From positions 1 to 7,212 of the forward strand of contig JACCVE010000164.1 in NCBI GenBank assembly GCA_013698285.1: a stretch of 7,212 bases of DNA. Direction: 5' to 3'. This DNA comes from Chloroflexia bacterium (lineage in GTDB: Bacteria; Chloroflexota; Chloroflexia; Thermomicrobiales; UBA6265). A program made the translations under genes and the position numbers. The notes below the pieces were generated by a model. The model saw only the letters and a program-made list of their open reading frames with translations, made no database searches and was not told where the DNA came from. Shown here piece after piece: positions 1 to 5,573 of the stretch. Every line of letters begins with the position of its first letter. Position 1 is the first letter of the stretch.

Positions 1-1135
1 GCTCTATGGCGTCGGGGAGGGGACCCTCAACGCCTTCGCCAAGACGGTCGAGGCGGCGGTCCACGAGCTGGCGCCCCGCTACGAGGGGATGGACCCGTTC
101 CAGGTCGAGACGATCCTGCAGCGGATGACCCGCGACCTCTACTCCGAGGGCGGCCAGATCCACATGAATGCGGTGGCCGCGGTCGAGGTGGCCTGCTGGG
201 ACATCATCGGCAAGGCCTCCGGCCGGCCGATCTACGACCTGCTGGGGGGTCGCTATCATGACAGCCTGCCGGCCTACGCCAACGGCTGGTACGCCGGGCC
301 GCGGACGCCGGAGAGTTTTGCAGAGCGGGCCGTCGAGGTGGTGGCGCGGGGGTACACCGCCCTGAAGTTCGACCCATTCGGGGCGGCCTGGCGGACGATG
401 GACCTGCCGGAGCGGCACCTGTCGCTGGGGATCGTCCGGGCGGTGCGGGAGGCGGTCGGGCCGGATGTCCAACTGATGATCGAGGGGCACTGCCGGTTCA
501 GCGTCGGCGAGGCCGTCTGGTTGGGGGAGCGGCTGGCCGAGTTCGAGCCGACCTGGTTCGAGGAGCCGACCCACCACGGCAAGGTCGACGCGGTGGTCGA
601 GGTGGCCCGCAAGATCACGGTGCCGGTCGCCACCGGCGAGAGCTTTTCGAGCATCCACCAGCACGCCGAACTGCTGGCCCACAACGCGGTCCACATCATC
701 CAGCCGGAGCCGGGGAACATGGGCGGCATCTGGCGGACGCGCCAGGTCTGCACGATGGCCGACGCCCACTACGCCGTCGTCGCGCCGCACAACGCTCAGG
801 GGCCGATCTCGACCGCAACTTGCCTCCAGCTCGGCGCCTGCGCCCCGAACCTGCTCACCCAGGAGATCTTCGACGAGTTCAACGTCGAGTGGGAGCGAGA
901 GTTGGTCGACCACCCGGCCGAGTTGATCAGTGGCCGGATCCAGATCCCGGACCGGCCCGGGCTGGGGATCGAACTGAACTGGACCGAGATCGAGAAGCAC
1001 CCCTACGAGGTGTCGAACTTCCTCCCCCTCTTCGCCACCGGCTGGGAGCGCCGTGAGGGCGAGCGCGTCTCCGCACCAGACTCCGTCGCCGCGGTGCCGG
1101 CCGCCGACGAGGACGCCCGGCCGGCGCCGGCGTGA
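1..1135 (+). CDS. Mandelate racemase/muconate lactonizing enzyme family protein (enolase superfamily), probable sugar-acid dehydratase; 5' end missing
   Basis: The reading frame is open from base 2, giving 377 visible residues, so the true start lies upstream; the ATG at 89 is internal. The first visible residues (LYGVGEGTL) belong to the N-terminal capping domain. A barrel domain follows with the expected acid/base and metal-binding features: ALKFD with Lys at about visible residue 122, the metal-ligand positions IEGH (Glu161), WFEEP (Glu187) and TGE (Glu213), and the catalytic-His motif APHNAQGP (His263). Such enzymes abstract the proton alpha to a carboxylate with Mg2+ help. From memory, YANGWY and ALKFDPFG resemble archaeal gluconate dehydratase (Sulfolobus), so dehydration of an aldonic acid to a 2-keto-3-deoxy acid is the best guess. 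Substrate is not provable here; racemase, cycloisomerase or another sugar-acid dehydratase remain possible. The last 25 or so residues are a low-complexity Ala/Pro/Asp tail outside the fold. The next gene, an aldolase-family protein 112 bp downstream, fits a shared catabolic role. Confidence 0.9.
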   Translation, partial: LYGVGEGTLNAFAKTVEAAVHELAPRYEGMDPFQVETILQRMTRDLYSEGGQIHMNAVAAVEVACWDIIGKASGRPIYDLLGGRYHDSLPAYANGWYAGPRTPESFAERAVEVVARGYTALKFDPFGAAWRTMDLPERHLSLGIVRAVREAVGPDVQLMIEGHCRFSVGEAVWLGERLAEFEPTWFEEPTHHGKVDAVVEVARKITVPVATGESFSSIHQHAELLAHNAVHIIQPEPGNMGGIWRTRQVCTMADAHYAVVAPHNAQGPISTATCLQLGACAPNLLTQEIFDEFNVEWERELVDHPAELISGRIQIPDRPGLGIELNWTEIEKHPYEVSNFLPLFATGWERREGERVSAPDSVAAVPAADEDARPAPA

Positions 1136-1138
1136 CCG

Positions 1139-1190
1139 CGCCGGGCAGCCCGACGCCCGGCGACACGGGGGCCGGAAACGGCCAACCCCG
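1139..1190 (+). terminator. Two adjacent GC-rich hairpins after the dehydratase-like gene
   Basis: Just after the stop, CGCCGGG (1139-1145) pairs with CCCGGCG (1156-1162) around a 10-nt loop. Next, GGCCG (1170-1174) pairs with CGGCC (1179-1183) around a GAAA tetraloop, extended below an AA bulge by GGG (1167-1169) with CCC (1186-1188). No U-run follows, so this is at best a weak or partial terminator, or an RNA-stabilising structure between two cotranscribed genes. Confidence 0.3.
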
Positions 1191-1193
1191 AGC

Positions 1194-1209
1194 TGGTCAC
1201 TTGGTCACT
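1194..1209 (+). repeat. Tandem 8-bp duplication TGGTCACT x2
   Basis: TGGTCACT occurs at 1194-1201 and again directly at 1202-1209, about 40 bp before the downstream start codon. It may be simple slippage or a small direct-repeat protein site; nothing in the sequence decides between them. Confidence 0.6.
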
Positions 1210-1235
1210 TCGGGAAGTACACCGGGCGCCATGAC

Positions 1236-1243
1236 GAGGAGGG
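1236..1243 (+). promoter_or_regulatory. Ribosome binding site fixing the start of the DHDPS-family gene
   Basis: GAGGAGGG lies 4 nt before ATG 1248. The frame is open far upstream, to an ATG at 1053 inside the preceding gene, but that upstream part is Arg/Pro-rich, out-of-frame dehydratase sequence. The strong Shine-Dalgarno and the immediate onset of family-like sequence (CIPIVCTPF) choose 1248. The GTG at 1245 is also in frame but too close to the site. Confidence 0.75.
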
Positions 1244-1247
1244 CGTG

Positions 1248-2162
1248 ATGGCTGGCGCGACACGATCGGTCCTCCGGGGCTGCATCCCGATCGTCTGCAC
1301 GCCGTTTGGGGAAGACGGGTCGCTCGACGTGGCCGGGCTGGCCGCCGGGGTCGAATGGGTGATCGGCGAGGGCGCCGCCGGGGTGGCCGGGCTGGCGATC
1401 GCCTCCGAGGGATACAAGCTGACGGAGGGGGAACGGGACCGGGTCGCGGCCGTGATCGTCGAGACGGTCGGCGGGCGTGTCCCGGTGGTGCTGTCGGCCG
1501 CCGGGGCGGGGACGGAAGTGGCCGTGGAGCGGGCCCGGCGGGCCGTCGCGATCGGGGCCGACGCGGTGATGGTCCTGCCGCCGTCGTTCGTCCGCCCGTC
1601 GCGGGCGTCCCTGCTCGACTACTACCTCCGCGTCGGGGCGGAGATCGCCCCGGCGACGCTGGTGATCCAGGACGCGCCCCAACTGACCGGGGTGGCGATG
1701 GGACCCGACCTCTGGGCCGAGATCGCGCGTGACGCGGCTGGGCCGCTGGCGATCAAGGTCGAGGGCACCCCGCAGGGCGGGACGATCTCGGCGGCGCGGC
1801 TGGCCCTCGGCGACGAGGAGCCAATCTTCTGTGGCTGGGGTGGGCTGGGAATCCTCGATGCCCTGGAGCGCGGCGCGGCCGGGTCGATGCCGGCGCCCAA
1901 CATGACGGCGACCTTCGTTTCGATCCAGCGGGCCTGGGAAGGGGGCGACCGGGAGGGCGCGGCGGCGGTCTTTGGCCGGGAACTGCCGTTCCTCTCCTGG
2001 ACGATGCAGTCGGTCGACCACTCGGTGGCAGCCGCCAAGGAGGAACTGCGGCGGCGCGGCGTGTTCGCCTCGTCTCAGCAGCGCCAACCGGCCACCGCGC
2101 TCGACGAGGTGGGCCTTAGACAGCTCGCCCACTTCCTCGACCTCCGTCTCGACCGGGGCTAA
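1248..2162 (+). CDS. DHDPS/N-acetylneuraminate lyase family aldolase or dehydratase (not DapA)
   Basis: The product has 304 residues, the usual length for this TIM-barrel Schiff-base family. The opening IPIVCTPF, followed by DGSLD, is the family's first strand region. Lys170 in LAIKVEGTPQGG is the expected Schiff-base lysine. Other DapA-defining residues are replaced. The GTTGE loop reads AIASE (residues 50-54), so both relay threonines are absent. The YNVP motif with the catalytic tyrosine reads QDAP (141-144), so Gln replaces Tyr. The YY region reads PPSF. It is therefore unlikely to make 4-hydroxy-tetrahydrodipicolinate for lysine synthesis. A 2-keto-acid aldolase or dehydratase acting on the product of the upstream dehydratase-like enzyme is a reasonable inference (for example a 2-keto-3-deoxy sugar acid), but QDAP-type members are poorly characterised to my knowledge. 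It is cytosolic, with no signal peptide. It may be cotranscribed with the preceding gene across a 112-bp gap holding hairpins. Confidence 0.87.
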   Translation: MAGATRSVLRGCIPIVCTPFGEDGSLDVAGLAAGVEWVIGEGAAGVAGLAIASEGYKLTEGERDRVAAVIVETVGGRVPVVLSAAGAGTEVAVERARRAVAIGADAVMVLPPSFVRPSRASLLDYYLRVGAEIAPATLVIQDAPQLTGVAMGPDLWAEIARDAAGPLAIKVEGTPQGGTISAARLALGDEEPIFCGWGGLGILDALERGAAGSMPAPNMTATFVSIQRAWEGGDREGAAAVFGRELPFLSWTMQSVDHSVAAAKEELRRRGVFASSQQRQPATALDEVGLRQLAHFLDLRLDRG

Positions 2163-2200
2163 CGGCGGCGGCGTCACCCGGGATCACTCGCCCCATCTCC

Positions 2201-2218
2201 GTCCCGTCGGGTCGGGAC
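2201..2218 (+). terminator. Possible weak terminator hairpin after the DHDPS-family gene
   Basis: GTCCCG (2201-2206) and CGGGAC (2213-2218) form a 6-bp stem with a 6-nt loop, 38 nt after the stop codon. There is no U-tract after it. It lies just upstream of a well-formed promoter, so a transcript boundary here is plausible but not demonstrated. Confidence 0.3.
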
Positions 2219-2228
2219 CGATTCCGCC

Positions 2229-2266
2229 ATTGGATGGCAGGTGATACATCCAATCGGCGAGATTGG
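2229..2266 (+). promoter_or_regulatory. Overlapping inverted repeats upstream of the pdxS promoter (candidate operator)
   Basis: ATTGGATG (2229-2236) is the exact reverse complement of CATCCAAT (2247-2254), 10 nt apart. The right arm overlaps a second perfect palindrome, CCAATC (2250-2255) with GATTGG (2261-2266), 5 nt apart. This AT-richer island ends 3 bp before the -35 element. The position suits a dimeric transcription factor. PLP synthase genes in several Gram-positives are controlled by PdxR, a MocR/GntR-type regulator, but no regulator gene is in the window, so its identity is unknown. Confidence 0.5.
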
Positions 2267-2269
2267 CTG

Positions 2270-2298
2270 TTGTCGCGCGTGGCAATGGTGACTATCAT
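2270..2298 (+). promoter_or_regulatory. Sigma70-type promoter for pdxS(T)
   Basis: TTGTCG (2270-2275; 4 of 6 to TTGACA) and TATCAT (2293-2298; 5 of 6 to TATAAT) are separated by exactly 17 bp. They sit in a locally AT-richer stretch of otherwise GC-rich DNA. Transcription would begin near 2305 and give a leader of about 57 nt before pdxS. Confidence 0.6.
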
Positions 2299-2328
2299 AG
2301 CCTCATCAACCGGCGATTCGAGCCGAAT

Positions 2329-2345
2329 TGGATGGGAATCATCCA
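2329..2345 (+). promoter_or_regulatory. Inverted repeat in the pdxS leader (operator half-set or RNA hairpin)
   Basis: TGGATG (2329-2334) and CATCCA (2340-2345) form a perfect palindrome with a 5-nt spacer. It ends 4 nt before the pdxS Shine-Dalgarno (GGAGGG, 2350-2355). The left arm is part of ATTGGATG (2327-2334), the same 8-mer found 98 bp upstream at 2229-2236. Repetition of the same word on both sides of the promoter favours a protein-binding site, but a small hairpin near the ribosome site is also possible. Confidence 0.45.
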
Positions 2346-2361
2346 TATTGGAGGGTGAGGC

Positions 2362-3288
<927 letters not shown>

Positions 3289-3289
3289 G

Positions 3290-3310
3290 ACGGTAGACGG
3301 TAGACGGTCG
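3290..3310 (+). repeat. Tandem 7-bp repeat, ACGGTAG x2 plus ACGGTCG
   Basis: Directly after the pdxS stop codon ACGGTAG occurs at 3290-3296 and 3297-3303, followed by a one-base variant at 3304-3310. It is non-coding. It looks like slippage-prone simple sequence; no function is evident. Confidence 0.75.
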
Positions 3311-3565
3311 GGAGGGTAAGCGATCGGGGCGGCCGAACGGGTGATTCGGTCAGGGTGATCGATCGGTCGGGTTCCCGCTGTCGGGGGTGGGGGCGACCGG
3401 TGCGGGTCGCTGACCCTCGGTATCGTCGACCCGCGCCTCCCACCGTCGGCGACCGAATTGTGGTCGGGAGCGTCTCGTAACCGGTCTCGATGGGATGCCG
3501 CGCGACCCGCATGTCGTCGAGTGCTCCGCTCGTCGTTGGCGCCCGAGCCGAGAGGGATCGAACCG
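3311..3565 (+). other. Non-coding gap between pdxS and pdxT with small competing hairpins
   Basis: No credible gene is visible here. The pdxT frame is open back to 3458, but that part is Arg-rich and unlike the family. Two mutually exclusive small stems are possible: GCGACC (3393-3398) with GGTCGC (3405-3410), or GGGTC (3404-3408) with GACCC (3412-3416). Neither is followed by a U-run. I found no convincing separate promoter for pdxT, so readthrough from pdxS is the simplest assumption. Confidence 0.35.
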
Positions 3566-4303
3566 ATGACGCTCGCGACACGATCGCACGAGGCGACACC
3601 GATCCTCAGCCTTCCTGACCGGCCCGGCGGGCCGGTCATCGGGGTGCTGGCCGTGCAGGGGGACTTCGCCGAACACCTGCGGATGCTGGCCCGGGTCGGG
3701 GCGACCGGGGTCGAGGTGCGGACGCCGGAGGACCTGGAGCGGGTCGACGCCCTGATCATCCCCGGCGGGGAGAGCACGGCGATCGGCAAGCTGCTCGCTC
3801 GCTACGGGCTGGACGTGGCGATCGTCGCCCGGGCGTCGGTCCCCTCTCCTGACCCCGGTGGCGCCACCGGCCAGGGGGAACCGCCCCGGCCGCCGCTCGC
3901 GATCTGGGGGACCTGCGCCGGGATGATCTTGATGGCGCGGGACATCGGCGATTCGGGCAGCAAGGTGGTGGCCCAACCGCTCCTCGGGCTGATGGATCTC
4001 TCCGTCCGCCGCAATGCCTTCGGCAACCAGCTCGACTCGTTCGAGACGGACCTCGATGCTCCGGTTGTCTCCCCGCGCCAGCCCGTCCACGCCGTGTTCA
4101 TCCGTGCCCCCCTGATCGAGCGGGCCGGTGAGGGGGTCGAGATCCTGGCCCGCCTACCGGACGGGCGTCCGGTCGCCGCCCGCCAGGGTCATCTCCTGGC
4201 GACCGCGTTCCATCCAGAACTGACGAACGACCTGAGTTTCCACCGCTACTTCGTCGAACGGGTCGCGGCGGCCACCTCTTTCGCCGAACTCCCCGTCCGC
4301 TGA
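3566..4303 (+). CDS. pdxT: Pyridoxal 5'-phosphate synthase, glutaminase subunit PdxT
   Basis: PdxT hydrolyses glutamine and passes ammonia to PdxS. It is a class I glutamine amidotransferase with the complete triad: Cys117 in WGTCAGM, His216 and Glu218 in FHPEL. Other family signatures are VIGVLAVQGDFAEH (24-37), IIPGGEST (64-71) and RRNAFGNQLDSFE (148-160). The product is 245 residues, against about 190-200 for typical PdxT. The excess is an N-terminal extension of about 23 residues before the first strand and a Pro/Gly-rich insertion (about residues 91-110) before the nucleophile strand. ATG 3566 was chosen because GAGAGGGA (3550-3557) lies 8 nt upstream and no ATG exists closer to the conserved start. 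A GTG within the first strand (codon for Val27) would delete part of the fold. It partners with the preceding pdxS gene. Confidence 0.96.
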   Translation: MTLATRSHEATPILSLPDRPGGPVIGVLAVQGDFAEHLRMLARVGATGVEVRTPEDLERVDALIIPGGESTAIGKLLARYGLDVAIVARASVPSPDPGGATGQGEPPRPPLAIWGTCAGMILMARDIGDSGSKVVAQPLLGLMDLSVRRNAFGNQLDSFETDLDAPVVSPRQPVHAVFIRAPLIERAGEGVEILARLPDGRPVAARQGHLLATAFHPELTNDLSFHRYFVERVAAATSFAELPVR

Positions 4304-4376
4304 GGCATCGCGGCGCCCGAATCCGAGGGGTCACCGCGCCCAGTCGAGTACGGAGCGTCCCGGTCGCCGGGGGCAC

Positions 4377-4400
4377 CGGCCAGGACGGAGGGGCTGGCCG
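4377..4400 (+). terminator. Possible terminator hairpin after pdxT
   Basis: CGGCCAG (4377-4383) is perfectly complementary to CTGGCCG (4394-4400), with a 10-nt loop. It lies 73 nt after the pdxT stop and is followed by a modestly T-containing stretch (GCTTATTCCTC) rather than a clean U-run. It is a plausible end for the pdxST transcript, with moderate to low certainty. Confidence 0.35.
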
Positions 4401-4459
4401 ATGCGCTATGCTTATTCCTCGTGAGGCGAACGCCGTGACCCGACCCGTGACGATGCCGG

Positions 4460-4491
4460 ATGACACCGGAACGGCGCCCCACGCGTATACA
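4460..4491 (+). promoter_or_regulatory. Weak candidate promoter for the sortase gene
   Basis: ATGACA (4460-4465; 5 of 6 to TTGACA) and TATACA (4486-4491; 4 of 6 to TATAAT) occur in the 268-bp gap before the sortase gene. The 20-bp spacing is longer than the ideal 17, so this is only a candidate. Another AT-rich word, TATGCT at 4407-4412, has no matching -35. The rest of the gap (4304-4571) shows nothing else recognisable. Confidence 0.25.
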
Positions 4492-4559
4492 CCATTGAAG
4501 GGCCACGGCGCCCACGATGACCGGACCCATATCCCGCCTCGCGGCCTGGCGAGGCGACC

Positions 4560-4566
4560 AGGAGGA
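4560..4566 (+). promoter_or_regulatory. Shine-Dalgarno site supporting a GTG start for the sortase gene
   Basis: AGGAGGA lies 5 nt before GTG 4572. The resulting N-terminus has a normal basic region and then a hydrophobic export segment, so the GTG start is well supported. Confidence 0.75.
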
Positions 4567-4571
4567 CGCAC

Positions 4572-5273
4572 GTGATTCCGACCACCGATACGACCACGAC
4601 GGGGACGTCGCGACGCAGCGCACGCACCCTGTCCGGGCGCTGGCAACGGTTTTCGCTGGCCGCGCTGGCGCTGGTGATGATGCTGGGGATGACCGTCGCC
4701 GCGGCCGCCCAGGGTGAGATCGTCTCCACGGCGATTGGTGAAGTGCCGTCCACCGGCGGGATGCGGCCGGGGCCGGTCGGGGCGCAGCCGCCCTCCACCG
4801 CGCGGCGAGTCGGGGTCGAACCGACCGCACTGCGGATCGAGGACGCTGGGATCGACAACTCGATCCAGCCGTTGCAGATCATCGAGGGCGTGATGCAGAA
4901 CCCGTCCGGCCCCTTCGTGGTCGGCTGGTATGAGCAGACCAGCAAGCCCGGCGGGGATGGCAACGCCGTGATGGCTGGCCATGTCGACTATTGGAACGTC
5001 GGTCCGGCGGTTTTCTATGAGCTGCCGCGTGGCACCGTGACCGAGGACTCCGAGATCGTCGTCATCGGCAGTGATGGCAACGAATACGTCTACGCTGTCG
5101 AGTGGCAGAAGCTCTACAATCTGGACGAACTGACGGTCGAGATCATCAACGAGGAGATCGTCGGCCCGACCGACGCCCCGAGCCTGACGCTGATCACCTG
5201 CGGCGGCGAGTTCGACCCGATCACCGCCCAGTACCTGTCCCGCTACGTGGTCCGGGCAACGCTCGTTTCCTAG
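4572..5273 (+). CDS. Class F-like sortase (exported cysteine transpeptidase)
   Basis: The 233-residue product begins with a Thr/Ser/Arg-rich stretch and a hydrophobic segment at about residues 27-46 (FSLAALALVMMLGM then AAAAQG). This is either a cleavable signal peptide or a membrane anchor. A Pro/Gly-rich linker leads to the sortase beta-barrel. The catalytic triad is complete: His137 in MAGHVDY, Cys210 in LTLITCGGEFD and Arg224 in YLSRYVVRA. The GWYEQTSKPGGDGN segment before the His and TCGGEFD around the Cys resemble class F sortases, known mainly from actinobacteria and also found in Chloroflexota. Sortases cleave an LPXTG-like signal and join the protein to the cell envelope, or polymerise pili. 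No protein with such a sorting signal is encoded in the window, so the substrate is unknown and may lie elsewhere. The gene stands alone between pdxT and thrC, with non-coding gaps on both sides and a strong hairpin after it, so it is probably a single transcription unit. The subclass is less certain than the family. Confidence 0.92.
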   Translation: MIPTTDTTTTGTSRRSARTLSGRWQRFSLAALALVMMLGMTVAAAAQGEIVSTAIGEVPSTGGMRPGPVGAQPPSTARRVGVEPTALRIEDAGIDNSIQPLQIIEGVMQNPSGPFVVGWYEQTSKPGGDGNAVMAGHVDYWNVGPAVFYELPRGTVTEDSEIVVIGSDGNEYVYAVEWQKLYNLDELTVEIINEEIVGPTDAPSLTLITCGGEFDPITAQYLSRYVVRATLVS

Positions 5274-5313
5274 TCTGCCGGGCCACCAGCCGACGACGCG
5301 ACGCGAGACGGCA

Positions 5314-5345
5314 AGGAGCCGCCGGGGTTGATCCCGGCGGCTCCT
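5314..5345 (+). terminator. Strong intrinsic-type terminator hairpin after the sortase gene
   Basis: A perfect 13-bp stem, AGGAGCCGCCGGG (5314-5326) with CCCGGCGGCTCCT (5333-5345), encloses a 6-nt loop and starts 40 nt after the sortase stop. The downstream CGTCATGT is only slightly U-rich, as is common in GC-rich genomes. The symmetry also allows it to act on the opposite strand. It separates the sortase from the threonine genes. Confidence 0.75.
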
Positions 5346-5573
5346 CGTCATGTCGGGCGGCTCGGGCCTGGGGACGGGGCTGACCAGGTCCCGGCACCTG
5401 GGACAGCCCGCGGGGCACCCTCCAGGTCGAGGGACGCGCCCGGGATCACCGGGATCGTGCCCGGGGCCATGGTATCCTGCCCACCACCACCGGACCTCCG
5501 ATCTCACCTGGCGACCCGGCCAGACCCAACGATCTGCGCCGGTCTGCCCGGACCGCGAAGGGATGTCTCGACC
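5346..5573 (+). other. thrC leader/promoter interval with a weak extended -10 and alternative hairpins
   Basis: No gene is supported here, although the thrC frame is open back to 5328. TGGTATCCT (5470-5478) resembles an extended -10 element (TGn plus TATCCT, 4 of 6), without a clear -35. Transcription from it would give a leader of about 90 nt. In that leader CAGACC (5521-5526) can pair with GGTCTG (5541-5546), or CGGTC (5540-5544) with GACCG (5551-5555) just before the AAGGGA ribosome site (5558-5563). These pairings exclude each other. A thr-type attenuator would need a Thr/Ile-rich leader peptide, and I see no start codon in frame for one. Confidence 0.3.

Noticed and set aside
1053..1247. 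N-terminal extension of the DHDPS-family protein from an ATG at 1053
   Set aside because: The extension overlaps the preceding gene out of frame, is Arg/Pro-rich and unlike the family. A strong ribosome site precedes ATG 1248.
1197..2177. 326-codon minus-strand frame opposite the DHDPS-family gene
   Set aside because: Its composition (His/Arg/Pro/Gly-rich) is that of a GC shadow and it matches no family, while the plus strand encodes a convincing enzyme.
3290..3310. Tandem 7-mers as a CRISPR array or attachment site
   Set aside because: The units are 7 bp with no spacers and only three copies, one imperfect, and there is no integrase or Cas gene. It is simple tandem repetition.
3350..4090. 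246-codon minus-strand frame opposite pdxT
   Set aside because: It mirrors pdxT codons, has no recognisable domain, and lies across both coding and non-coding sequence.
4517..4717. Small plus-strand frame overlapping the sortase start
   Set aside because: It has no ribosome site or recognisable motif and is out of frame with the sortase, whose GTG has an excellent Shine-Dalgarno.
5481..5491. ACC ACC ACC run before thrC as a threonine attenuator leader peptide
   Set aside because: In the frame reading Thr-Thr-Thr I find no start codon upstream, and the run is too short to support attenuation.
5328..5573. N-terminal extension of ThrC from a TTG at 5328
   Set aside because: The TTG lies in the loop of the terminator hairpin and the extra 82 residues are low-complexity. 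ATG 5574 places the zinc ribbon at the usual distance from the N-terminus.
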